The notes beneath the pieces are model-generated. The model was not told the origin of the DNA and ran no database searches. It saw only the letters and a program-made list of their open reading frames with translations. Both the position numbers and the translations under genes were made by a program. A DNA stretch of 14,492 nucleotides, from the NCBI GenBank assembly GCA_029933365.1, contig JAOZOH010000071.1:1-14492 (forward strand), in the 5' to 3' direction. Position 1 is the first letter of the stretch, and the number at the start of each line of letters is the position of its first letter. Source of the DNA: Desulfuromusa sp. GTDB taxonomy: Bacteria; Desulfobacterota; Desulfuromonadia; Desulfuromonadales; Geopsychrobacteraceae. Positions 8,401 through 14,492 of the stretch are shown here, in pieces.

Positions 8401-9088
8401 CGACATTATCAAGACTCAAGTACAGGTCGGTCTCCAATGAATCATGAAACGGTTTCAGTTGCCCGTCGGCACGGATTTCTGCATCATTCAGGAGCAGGGA
8501 CAGTGATGGATTAACATAATCATCGGTCAGGTAAGGGATATTCCCGATAAAGGGGACGCTCAAAGCCAGTTCACGAATCCGGTGTTGCGATTTTTTCTCT
8601 GAAGTCTGGTCGGTAAAATCGATGCTACCACCGCTCAGGACAATATTGTTCAGCGAAAAATGGAACGGCTTTTTCGGTTCAGTAGTGACTGGCTCAGGTT
8701 GATCACCACCCAGTTGGGTGAAGTCGGAAAAGTTGAATTCCTGCTTGCCAAGGAGTTCAATATTGACAAACGGATCATCCAGTTCGACACGGTCGAGAAT
8801 GACCGCCTGCTTAAGAATCGAGTTAACACTGCCGGAGAGCATCAGCCTTTTGAATTTTACAAAGGGTTGATCACTGTTCTGTTCGGTCAGCTTTGTTCCG
8901 CTGAGTTCAACAGTGAGAGTAAAAGGGTTGAAGAATGCTTTTTCAATCGTTAAAGTACGATCAGTGTTTTCGGCAATCCAATTGCTGCCCTGCTTTTTGA
9001 TCTGCCAGGGGACGATCAGCATAGATGAAAGCAATAACCCAAAAATAACCGCAATAGAAATTAGACTAATTTTTAACCAGCGCGACAT
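5495..9088 (-). CDS. DUF748 domain-containing AsmA-like envelope protein
   Basis: This 1197-residue protein is anchored by one N-terminal membrane segment (about 7-27) with the rest in the periplasm. It belongs to the DUF748 group, related to the AsmA/YicH-type proteins. Larger AsmA-like members such as TamB, YhdP and YdbH bridge the envelope and are implicated in phospholipid transport or outer-membrane homeostasis; whether this one does so is inference. The body is alternating beta-strand sequence of repeated LxxLxL type, broken by an acidic linker (about 347-355) and a charged Lys/Glu-rich linker (about 770-800). The strongest family signature is near the end: ALLKDSNDEIHLDIPISGDL followed by DPDFSLGG and KAATSPFSLL (about 953-1005). 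The last 180 residues resemble an OmpA-like fold in pattern (RAMAVRDALV about 1152-1161) without a clear peptidoglycan-binding motif. GGAGGAGA (9093-9100) precedes the ATG by four bases. The M23 gene follows in the same direction. Confidence 0.9.
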   Translation of the reverse strand: MSRWLKISLISIAVIFGLLLSSMLIVPWQIKKQGSNWIAENTDRTLTIEKAFFNPFTLTVELSGTKLTEQNSDQPFVKFKRLMLSGSVNSILKQAVILDRVELDDPFVNIELLGKQEFNFSDFTQLGGDQPEPVTTEPKKPFHFSLNNIVLSGGSIDFTDQTSEKKSQHRIRELALSVPFIGNIPYLTDDYVNPSLSLLLNDAEIRADGQLKPFHDSLETDLYLSLDNVDLAHYAFHSPIPLPIDVKQGMLDCEIDLSYHVSRTEKPRLMLGGELALSDIDLRELGGRELFSMPTLILDLDWADLFTRDFNLVSIDIYDPQFYVDRDSSGRWNFQHIVPAKEVVSTVEEEEGEEGGTAGSLPLLMIGKLALIDGQIHYRDDFVPGGFSEEIRIINLELNNLSTHLEQKTAAILTLQTDRELTTVISGEVGINPTTARMDLNAGKISLKPFYPYLEGLLTAPIEGVLNLAGQMIYTEDGNIQVQEAQLTLSDLLVPFSGKDQFILSDFSVTGSSFDMQQQQINLGAIQLNGGDITATRLADGSLSPLQLLRKQPAAEGTEPELNKPEANTEAGEPWKIRAESVDLQKFKLLLTDLSLAKKPRAKIRDFKLHAENLSYPVAEKSPFSLAAKVGGKGSIKVDGSVVHTPLQLQVQTNIKSFPLSFFNNFVPEGVNISLKDGKLFSTLAINLKQQPDKFSGVFFGKLHVNNFDLRDPIGDGELLTWKNLNLDGIKGEIAPFSLHIKDVALSDYLANIQITPEGQINLTSVTATEKDPDVKEKDSKQSSPEKATVAEKTTEAEPPLDIRVDTLTLQGGTVAFTDRHLPSTFSTTMYKLGGRVTGLTADEQMQADVDLRGQLENHSPLTISGKINPLSRDLFADLTLSFKDIDLTPMTPYSGTYLGYVIDKGKLNLDLSYLIEHQKISAKNQIMIDQFTFGETVKSDQATSLPVAFAVALLKDSNDEIHLDIPISGDLSDPDFSLGGAIFTVLKNLLVKAATSPFSLLASMLGGDEDFSGIMFASGLATIDAEQLTKLETLAEMLAKRPALTLEISAFADKEQDPEAYRQEQLRQMLVDAKWRDLEEAGKPPTTKEEVVVSAEEYPDILLTVYKKANFPRPKNFIGILKKLPPEEMEKLLLANILAEEEQMAELAKSRAMAVRDALVTVNEEIKPRLFLKKEDIYQSPKEGPASRVEFNISSK

Positions 9089-9192
9089 ATTTTCTCCTCC
9101 ACAATAGCTCTGTCGAAGTTTACCATAAGAAAATTGATGTTGGGGAAAATATAACTTTATCAGTTGCCTTTTGGCGATAAAAAGGATTTTTC
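9089..9192. promoter_or_regulatory. Divergent intergenic region between DUF748 and the M24B peptidase
   Basis: These 104 bp must contain the starts of two divergent transcripts. On the plus strand TTGATG (9134-9139) and TATCAG (9158-9163) are 18 bases apart, a weak sigma70-like pair for the peptidase gene. Both genes have good ribosome-binding sites here: GGAGGAGA on the minus strand and AAAGGA (about 9181-9186) on the plus strand. No operator palindrome stands out. Confidence 0.3.
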
Positions 9193-10584
9193 ATGTTTGC
9201 AACGGAGATCTATCAAAAGCGTCGACAGAAATTATCTCAACAGGTCAAAAATGGCTTAATCCTGCTGCTGGGGAATATCGATTCACCATTCAACTCAGCA
9301 GACAATTGCTATCGCTTTCGCCAGGGCAGCAGTTTTCTCTATTTCTGTGGGCTGGATCAACCTGGATTTGCAGTTGTGTTGGACGCTGATTCAGGGCGCG
9401 AAATATTGTATGGCCCGCAGCAAAGCCTGGACGACGTGATCTGGAGCGGATCGCAACCCTCTTTACAGAGTCAGACTGAGCGGATTGGTATTGTAGAATC
9501 GGTTTCGATCCATAAATTGCAGGATACTATTACTGTTGCACTCAAGGCTAAAAGGACGGTTCATTATCTGCCAAGTTGCCGGGCTGAGAATCAGATTTTG
9601 GTGGCAGAACTGCTGGGGAAAAGTATTCCTGCGATAATGGCGGATGTTTCCCCTGTGCTGATTAAAGCAGTCGTTGCATTGCGTGCAATCAAAGGCGTGG
9701 AAGAGATTTCAGAGCTGGATTCTGCCGCTGATTTGGGCTATCAGTTACACACCATGGCAATGGGGATGGCCAGGGCAGGTGTTTATGAGTGGGAGATTGC
9801 TGGTGAACTGGAGGCAGTTGCCACACGTTCCGAGAGGATGCTCTCTTTCCCGCTAATTGTAACTACTCATGGGGAAACCCTGCACAATCACCAGCGGGAT
9901 AATCAGTTGCAGAATGGTGATCTGCTGCTTGTCGATTGTGGAGTTGAAAGTGCAATGCACTACGCTTCCGATCATACCCGCACCGTTCCGGTTGGGGGGA
10001 AGTTTAGCTCCCGACAACGCGGTATTTATCAGATTGTTTTGGGCACTATGGAGCGGGCGAAGGAGTTGATCAGACCTGGCATTGCTTATCTCGATATTCA
10101 TCTGGCGGCTTGCCGTACTCTGGTAGAAGGGTTGCAATCTCTGGGGTTGATGCAGGGTGACGTTGATCAGGCTATTGCAGCCGGTGCCCACGCACTGTTT
10201 ATGCCACATGGATTGGGGCATATGCTTGGTCTGGATGTTCATGATATGGAAGAACTCGGTGAAGATTATGTCGGCTATGATGATAATATTCAGCGCTCAA
10301 CCCAGTTTGGCACTTCCGGGCTGCGCCTGGGACGTGAGCTTCAGAAAGGCTTTGTGCTGACAGTGGAACCGGGGATCTATTTTATCCCCAAATTGATAGA
10401 ACAGTGGAAAAAAGCGGGTCGCCATGCAGAATTTATCAACTATGCTAAACTGACGGAGTATGTCGATTTTGGAGGGATACGCCTCGAGGATGACATATTG
10501 GTTCTGCAGGAGGGAAATCGTTTGCTTGGTCGACCTATCCCTTTACAAATCGATGAGATTGAAAAAAGAACAGGGGAAAGTTGA
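9193..10584 (+). CDS. M24B metallopeptidase, Xaa-Pro peptidase (prolidase / aminopeptidase P family)
   Basis: This is a 463-residue cytoplasmic peptidase of the pita-bread fold, predicted to cut Xaa-Pro bonds with two divalent metals. The N-terminal AMP_N domain (about 1-145) contains FRQGSSFLYFCGL (42-54). The catalytic domain shows all five expected metal ligands: D248 (LLVDCG), D260 (ASDHTRT), H343 (HGLGHMLG), E392 (TVEPGIY) and E432 (IRLEDD). The spacing between the last two glutamates (40 residues), plus GLDVHD and FGGIRLEDD, is closer to eukaryotic-type prolidase (PEPD) than to E. coli PepP, where it is about 23. An Xaa-Pro dipeptidase is therefore a good alternative to aminopeptidase P. 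AAAGGA lies six bases before the ATG. The dipeptide transporter genes start 129 bp downstream on the same strand, though dppA has its own promoter candidate. Confidence 0.92.
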   Translation: MFATEIYQKRRQKLSQQVKNGLILLLGNIDSPFNSADNCYRFRQGSSFLYFCGLDQPGFAVVLDADSGREILYGPQQSLDDVIWSGSQPSLQSQTERIGIVESVSIHKLQDTITVALKAKRTVHYLPSCRAENQILVAELLGKSIPAIMADVSPVLIKAVVALRAIKGVEEISELDSAADLGYQLHTMAMGMARAGVYEWEIAGELEAVATRSERMLSFPLIVTTHGETLHNHQRDNQLQNGDLLLVDCGVESAMHYASDHTRTVPVGGKFSSRQRGIYQIVLGTMERAKELIRPGIAYLDIHLAACRTLVEGLQSLGLMQGDVDQAIAAGAHALFMPHGLGHMLGLDVHDMEELGEDYVGYDDNIQRSTQFGTSGLRLGRELQKGFVLTVEPGIYFIPKLIEQWKKAGRHAEFINYAKLTEYVDFGGIRLEDDILVLQEGNRLLGRPIPLQIDEIEKRTGES

Positions 10585-10602
10585 TTAATATAGTCTGTTT
10601 TC

Positions 10603-10631
10603 TTGACAACCTGTTGATCTCTCTGTAGGTT
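10603..10631 (+). promoter_or_regulatory. Sigma70-type promoter for dppA
   Basis: A perfect -35 TTGACA (10603-10608) is followed after a 17-base spacer by TAGGTT (10626-10631), which keeps the T1, A2 and T6 positions of the -10 consensus. Transcription would start near 10638-10640 and give a leader of about 75 nt before the dppA start. This supports dppA having its own promoter separate from the upstream peptidase. Confidence 0.65.
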
Positions 10632-10697
10632 TTTTGCTTGGAACAAAACTTTAATGAGTTATGGTGACGTCATGCGGTTTTGTCTTACACATTGTAA

Positions 10698-10705
10698 AAA
10701 GGAGG
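10698..10705 (+). promoter_or_regulatory. Strong ribosome-binding site fixing the dppA start
   Basis: AAAGGAGG lies eight bases before the ATG at 10714. An in-frame ATG at 10654 would add 20 residues with no hydrophobic signal character and has no such site, so 10714 is the start. Confidence 0.85.
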
Positions 10706-10713
10706 CTTCAATA

Positions 10714-12306
10714 ATGCAAAAACTTTTGACCCGGCTATTGCCAATTTTGCTTCTGCTGCTGTTTGTTGGCCAGGTGCAAGCCAAAACTCTGGTCTATTGT
10801 TCCGAAGGTAGCCCGGAAGGATTTGCTCCACAACTTTACACCGCTGGAACCACTTTTGACGCAAGTTCAAGAACTGTTTTTGAAGGGTTAACCCATTTTG
10901 TGCGTGGAACAACAGAACTTGAGCCTGGAATGGCAGAGAGCTGGACTGCTTCAGCTGATGGTAAGGTTTATACCTTCAAATTGCGCAAAGGGGTTAAATT
11001 TCAATCCGCCAAACATTTCAAACCAACCCGTGATATGAATGCCGATGATGTTATTTTCACTTTTGAACGGCAGTGGAAAAAAGATCATCCCTTCTATGCA
11101 GTATCCGGCGGGAATTACGAATATTTCAACGGCATGTCAATGCCTGATCTGTTAAACAAAATTGAAAAAGTTGATGATTACACTGTTAAATTTATTCTCA
11201 ATCGCCCAGAAGCTCCAATGCTGGCGAACCTGGGGATGGACTTTGCGGTCATTCAGTCTGCCGAATATGCTGATGCCATGATGAAAGCCGGAACTCCCGA
11301 GAAGGTTGATCAATGGCCAATCGGTACAGGACCTTTTACTTTCGCGGGTTACAAAAAAGATGCCCAAATTCGCTACACAGCTTTTGCCGATTACTGGAAG
11401 GGTAAAGCTGCAATCGATAAACTGGTTTTTTCCATTACACCGGATGCTTCGGTTCGTTATGCAAAATTGAAAGCTGGTGAGTGTCAGGTCATGCCTTACC
11501 CGAACCCAGCTGATATTGCCGCTATGCAAGCTGACCCGAAGATTAATGTTATGGAGCAGGAAGGGCTGAATGTTGGCTACCTCGCCTATAACACCAAAGT
11601 TGCTCCATTCGATAACGCCAAGGTTCGGAAAGCTCTGAACAAAGCGATGAACAAACAAGCTATTATTGACACTGTTTTCCAAGGTGCCGGTAAAATTGCC
11701 AAGAACCCGATTCCACCAACTATCTGGTCTTACAACGAAGCAACCGTAGATGACACTTATGATCCAGTTGCTGCGAGAAAAATGTTGGCTGAAGCTGGTT
11801 ACCCGAATGGTTTTGAGATGAAGGTCTGGGCAATGCCCGTCCAACGTCCTTACAATCCCAATGCTCGCCGAATGGCTGAAGTTATTCAAGCTGACTTCGC
11901 CAAAGTTGGAGTTAAAGTTGAGATCATCTCTTACGAATGGGGTGAGTACCTCAAGCGCTCCAAGGACGTTAATCGTGATGGCGCTGTTCTGTTAGGTTGG
12001 ACCGGTGATAACGGTGACCCTGATAACTTCCTCGCTGTATTGCTCGGTTGTGACGGTGTTGGCGGCTCAAACCGTGCCAACTTCTGCTATAAACCATTTG
12101 AAGATTTGATTCAAAAAGCCAAGGTTGTTGCTGATCCGACTGAGCGGACCAAACTCTATGAGCAAGCTCAAATTGTATTTAAAGAGCAGGCTCCCTGGGC
12201 AACAATCGCTCACTCTGTTGTGTTTATACCGATGACAAATAATGTTAAGAACTATAAAGTTGATCCCCTCGGTGGACACATTTTCTACGGAGTCGATCTG
12301 AAGTAA
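10714..12306 (+). CDS. dppA: Dipeptide ABC transporter, periplasmic binding protein DppA
   Basis: DppA captures dipeptides in the periplasm and delivers them to the DppBC permease; in E. coli it also serves haem uptake and chemotaxis to dipeptides. The 530-residue precursor has a signal peptide cut after VQA (residue 23), giving a mature start KTLVYCSEGSPEGF that matches E. coli DppA almost exactly as I recall it. Family landmarks are FSITPDASVRYAKL (239-252), MPVQRPYNPNARRMAE (374-389), which includes the arginine region binding the peptide carboxylate, and GWTGDNGDPDNF (428-439), which includes the aspartate region binding the amino group. Four cysteines (C29, C257, C446, C458) fall where E. 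coli DppA has its two disulfides. It belongs to solute-binding family 5. Codons look biased towards GCT, GTT and AAA, consistent with high expression. A terminator-like hairpin follows at once, and dppB and dppC lie downstream. Confidence 0.96.
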   Translation: MQKLLTRLLPILLLLLFVGQVQAKTLVYCSEGSPEGFAPQLYTAGTTFDASSRTVFEGLTHFVRGTTELEPGMAESWTASADGKVYTFKLRKGVKFQSAKHFKPTRDMNADDVIFTFERQWKKDHPFYAVSGGNYEYFNGMSMPDLLNKIEKVDDYTVKFILNRPEAPMLANLGMDFAVIQSAEYADAMMKAGTPEKVDQWPIGTGPFTFAGYKKDAQIRYTAFADYWKGKAAIDKLVFSITPDASVRYAKLKAGECQVMPYPNPADIAAMQADPKINVMEQEGLNVGYLAYNTKVAPFDNAKVRKALNKAMNKQAIIDTVFQGAGKIAKNPIPPTIWSYNEATVDDTYDPVAARKMLAEAGYPNGFEMKVWAMPVQRPYNPNARRMAEVIQADFAKVGVKVEIISYEWGEYLKRSKDVNRDGAVLLGWTGDNGDPDNFLAVLLGCDGVGGSNRANFCYKPFEDLIQKAKVVADPTERTKLYEQAQIVFKEQAPWATIAHSVVFIPMTNNVKNYKVDPLGGHIFYGVDLK

Positions 12307-12327
12307 GTTCTTTATGTAGCAAGTCCG

Positions 12328-12356
12328 GCCGGAGGGAGTTCTCCTCCGGCTTTTTT
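12328..12356 (+). terminator. Rho-independent terminator-like hairpin between dppA and dppB
   Basis: GCCGGAGG (12328-12335) pairs perfectly with CCTCCGGC (12343-12350) around a 7-base loop, followed at once by six Ts (12351-12356). It begins 21 bp after the dppA stop and ends 18 bp before the dppB start. It would end a share of transcripts after dppA. If dppB and dppC have no promoter of their own, it must be leaky, which would keep binding protein in excess over permease. Confidence 0.85.
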
Positions 12357-12374
12357 ACCTGGTAACTATAATCC

Positions 12375-13385
12375 ATGTTCAGTTTTCTCCTTAAACGAAT
12401 CAGTGTTGTCATTCCGACATTTCTCGGCGTCACATTATTGACTTTTTCCTTGATTCGCCTGATTCCAGGTGACCCCGTTGAATTGATGGCCGGTGAGCGT
12501 GGTGTTGATCCAATTCGGCATGCTGAGTTGCTGGCACAAATGGGACTCGATAAGCCACTACTGGTTCAGTACTGGAACTATCTGACCGGCATTTTTCAGG
12601 GTGATCTCGGAACCTCAATTGTGACTCGAGAACCGGTTATCCGGGAGTTTTTTACCCTTTTTCCAGCAACGCTCGAATTGAGTTTCTGCGCTATTATTAT
12701 CGCTGTTGTGGTTGGCTTGCCCGCAGGAATTATTGCTGCTGTACGGCGGGGTAAGGTCGTTGACTACACAGTCATGGGGCTATCCCTCACCGGCTATTCT
12801 ATGCCAATCTTCTGGTGGGGTTTGTTGTTGATTTTGTTTTTCTCTGTTGGTCTTGGGTGGACCCCGGTTTCGGGGCGGATTTCGGCAATGTTCTGGGTTG
12901 ATGAAGTGACCGGTTTTATGTTGATTGATTCGTTCCTTTCAACAGAACCTGGTGCTTTTATCTCGACGCTCAGGCATTTGATTCTTCCTTCGATTGTTCT
13001 GGCGACCATCCCTTTAGCAGTTATTGCCCGGATGACCCGTTCCGCTATGTTGGAAGTTCTGCGTGAAGATTATGTCCAGGTGGCACGAGCCAAAGGGCTG
13101 GCTATGCCTCTGGTTGTTTGTGTCCATGCCCTGCGCAATGCGTTGATTCCGGTTATTACGGTCATCGGTTTACAGGTTGGTGTGCTGATGGCAGGGGCAA
13201 TTTTGACGGAGACAATTTTCTCCTGGCCCGGGGTTGGAAAATGGATGCTCGATTCGATTTATCGACGTGACTATCCTTCCGTTCAGGGTGGAATTCTGTT
13301 GATTTCGTGCCTGGTTATTCTGGTTAATTTGACCGTTGATATTCTCTACGGCGTGGTCAATCCACGTATCCGTCATAACCGCTAA
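12375..13385 (+). CDS. dppB: Dipeptide ABC transporter permease DppB
   Basis: DppB is one of the two inner-membrane permease subunits of the dipeptide importer. The 336-residue protein begins MFSFLLKRISVVIPTF, the usual first transmembrane helix of this family (E. coli DppB is 339 residues). It has about six membrane segments, a periplasmic stretch after IPGDP (30-34), and the cytoplasmic EAA-type loop (about 227-256, EVLREDYVQVARAKGL...ALRNALIPV) that docks on the ATPase. GYSMPIFWWG (140-149) and TETIFSWPGVG (278-288) are family signatures. The start fits the family alignment even though no good ribosome-binding site precedes it; the bases just upstream are only a weak GGTAA. It follows the intercistronic hairpin and precedes dppC by 9 bp, so it is co-transcribed with dppC. 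Confidence 0.96.
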   Translation: MFSFLLKRISVVIPTFLGVTLLTFSLIRLIPGDPVELMAGERGVDPIRHAELLAQMGLDKPLLVQYWNYLTGIFQGDLGTSIVTREPVIREFFTLFPATLELSFCAIIIAVVVGLPAGIIAAVRRGKVVDYTVMGLSLTGYSMPIFWWGLLLILFFSVGLGWTPVSGRISAMFWVDEVTGFMLIDSFLSTEPGAFISTLRHLILPSIVLATIPLAVIARMTRSAMLEVLREDYVQVARAKGLAMPLVVCVHALRNALIPVITVIGLQVGVLMAGAILTETIFSWPGVGKWMLDSIYRRDYPSVQGGILLISCLVILVNLTVDILYGVVNPRIRHNR

Positions 13386-13394
13386 GGTAAAAAG

Positions 13395-14297
13395 ATGAAT
13401 ATTCAAACCCAGGCTGCGGTTGTTGATGAATATACCCCTCCGGGTCCTTTCAGGGAATTCTGGAGTTATTTCTGTGAGAATCGCGGTGCGTTGGCCGGGT
13501 TCTGTCTTATTCTTATCGTTTTATCTGCGGCTCTGTTTGCAAACTTTCTCACTCCCCATTCACCCTACGAGCAATATCGTGACTACATCCTGACTCCACC
13601 AGCCTGGCAGGATGGTGGTCTCTGGCGTTTTCCTCTTGGTACCGATGAGGTTGGTCGTGACATTTTAACCCGACTCATTTTTGGCGGTCGGATGTCGTTG
13701 TTTATCGGCATGATAGTTGTCTCTCTATCATTGATGATTGGCACCCTGATCGGCTTGATCTCGGGGTATGCCAAAGGGATGACCGATGCCCTGATTATGC
13801 GCGCCATGGATATTATCATGGCATTGCCCAGCTTGCTGCTGGCCTTGGCGATTGTCACCATTCTTGGGCCGGGATTGATTAATGCTGCGATTGCTATAGC
13901 CATTACTTATTTGCCCCACTATGTCCGGATTACCCGAGCTTCAGTGATTGCTGAAAGCTCCAAGGATTATGTTACTGCCTCACGGGTCAGTGGCGCGGGG
14001 GTGCTGCGGTTGATTTTTATCACGATTCTGCCGAATTGTATGGCACCGTTGATTGTTCAGGCTTCACTGGGTTTTTCCAATGCTATTCTTGATGCGGCAG
14101 CACTGGGGTTTATCGGCCTGGGTGCCCAGCCGCCGAGTCCTGAATGGGGATCGATGCTGGCAAATGCTCTCGAGTTTATCCAACGTGCCTGGTGGGTGGT
14201 CACTTTTCCCGGGCTGATGATTTTGATCACGGTTCTAGCTTTTAACCTGATGGGTGACGGTTTGCGTGATGCGCTCGACCCCAAGATGAAACTTTAA
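13395..14297 (+). CDS. dppC: Dipeptide ABC transporter permease DppC
   Basis: DppC is the second permease subunit and pairs with DppB in the inner membrane. The 300-residue length equals that of E. coli DppC. An N-terminal cytoplasmic tail with REFWSYFCENRGALAG (20-35) precedes the first membrane helix (about 33-50). The family motif LGTDEVGRDILTRL (81-94) follows, then the permease core with five helices and the EAA-type loop (about 186-220, KDYVTASRVSGAG...ILPNCMAPLIV). The protein ends GDGLRDALDPKMKL, as is typical. A TAAGG sequence spans the end of dppB about eight bases upstream of the ATG. No ATPase gene follows inside the window; a repeat element begins about 73 bp after the stop. Confidence 0.96.
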   Translation: MNIQTQAAVVDEYTPPGPFREFWSYFCENRGALAGFCLILIVLSAALFANFLTPHSPYEQYRDYILTPPAWQDGGLWRFPLGTDEVGRDILTRLIFGGRMSLFIGMIVVSLSLMIGTLIGLISGYAKGMTDALIMRAMDIIMALPSLLLALAIVTILGPGLINAAIAIAITYLPHYVRITRASVIAESSKDYVTASRVSGAGVLRLIFITILPNCMAPLIVQASLGFSNAILDAAALGFIGLGAQPPSPEWGSMLANALEFIQRAWWVVTFPGLMILITVLAFNLMGDGLRDALDPKMKL

Positions 14298-14300
14298 GTT

Positions 14301-14321
14301 ATGGTTTTGTTTGAAAACCGT
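14301..14321 (+). repeat. Short hairpin after dppC
   Basis: ATGGTTTT (14301-14308) pairs with AAAACCGT (14314-14321), one G-U pair included, around a 5-base loop. It begins three bases after the dppC stop. No T-run follows, so it is a poor intrinsic terminator, but it could protect the 3' end of the message. Confidence 0.4.
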
Positions 14322-14370
14322 ATTCAGGGAACCCGTAAGAATGGCGCTATTTTAAGGGCAGATACCAGCA

Positions 14371-14489
14371 AAACCGGGATTGTCCCCGCATGGGGGCTGT
14401 CCCAGGCTTTTGCGACACGAACCACCGCAGTTTCATAGCCCGTAAACACCTGGGACAGCCCCCGATGGATCTGGGGACAGTCCCGCGTT
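14371..14489. repeat. Nested inverted repeat with GGGRYTGTCCC cores (REPIN-like)
   Basis: Four copies of the core GGGRYTGTCCC are present: two forward (14376-14386, 14393-14403) and two reversed (14452-14462, 14474-14484). The inner arms 14392-14406 and 14449-14463 are exact 15-bp reverse complements. The outer arms CGGGATTGTCCCC (14375-14387) and GGGGACAGTCCCG (14473-14485) match at 12 of 13. The whole can fold into one large stem with a loop of about 42 bases (14407-14448) that holds the AACCACCG and CCGTAAACA blocks shared with the copy at 1305-1360. Paired inverted palindromes like this resemble REPIN elements mobilised by RAYT transposases; no transposase gene is in the window. The element reaches almost to the window end and may continue. 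Confidence 0.8.
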
Positions 14490-14492
14490 TAC

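Noticed and set aside
10570..10600. Possible terminator after the M24B peptidase (AACAG paired with CTGTT)
   Set aside because: The stem is only five base pairs with a loop over 20 bases and overlaps the stop codon region, so it is too weak to call.
10665..10672. TGACGTCA palindrome in the dppA leader
   Set aside because: An isolated 8-bp palindrome is expected by chance at this scale. Nothing else supports an operator here.
10654..10713. Earlier in-frame ATG for dppA
   Set aside because: It would place 20 non-hydrophobic residues before a clear signal peptide, and the strong AAAGGAGG lies in front of the later ATG.
1..14492. CRISPR array, tRNA, rRNA, riboswitch, integron or prophage genes
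   Set aside because: I found no regularly spaced direct repeats, no cloverleaf or rRNA-like segments, and no integrase, phage or toxin-antitoxin genes. Nearly all sequence is taken by the eight genes and the two repeat regions.

Overview
The window reads as ordinary chromosome of a Gram-negative proteobacterium. Signal peptides, a periplasmic dipeptide-binding protein, an AsmA-like inner-membrane/periplasmic protein and a periplasmic M23 peptidase all point to a two-membrane envelope. The mix of DUF748, YitT and GGGACAGTCCC-type intergenic palindromes suggests the Desulfuromonadales/Geobacterales part of the old Deltaproteobacteria. That placement is inference from memory, not a search result. 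The DppABC proteins are strikingly like the enterobacterial ones.

Layout. Bases 63-3620 carry two leftward housekeeping genes, moeA (molybdenum cofactor) and uvrB (excision repair), separated by a 345-bp repeat- and hairpin-rich interval with no convincing gene. Divergent from uvrB is a YitT-family membrane protein (3750-4613). It converges with a leftward two-gene unit: a 1197-residue DUF748/AsmA-like protein (9088-5495) followed 17 bp later by a secreted M23 peptidase (5477-4650). Divergent from that unit are a prolidase-like M24B peptidase (9193-10584) and then dppA, dppB and dppC (10714-14297). The last 195 bp are filled largely by a nested inverted repeat that shares a module with the repeat upstream of moeA.

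How the genes fit together. The right-hand third is a coherent peptide-use block. DppA captures dipeptides in the periplasm, DppB and DppC form the membrane channel, and the cytoplasmic Xaa-Pro peptidase could split proline dipeptides after import. A good sigma70-type promoter precedes dppA, and an intrinsic terminator-like hairpin lies between dppA and dppB, which would give more binding protein than permease. The two ATPase genes usual for this transporter (dppD, dppF) do not follow dppC inside the window. The DUF748-M23 pair looks like an envelope-maintenance unit. moeA and uvrB are unrelated housekeeping genes.

I found no new defence, toxin or mobile gene system. The least explained material is the pair of related palindromic repeats (1305-1360 and 14371-14489) and the hairpin block at 1381-1540.
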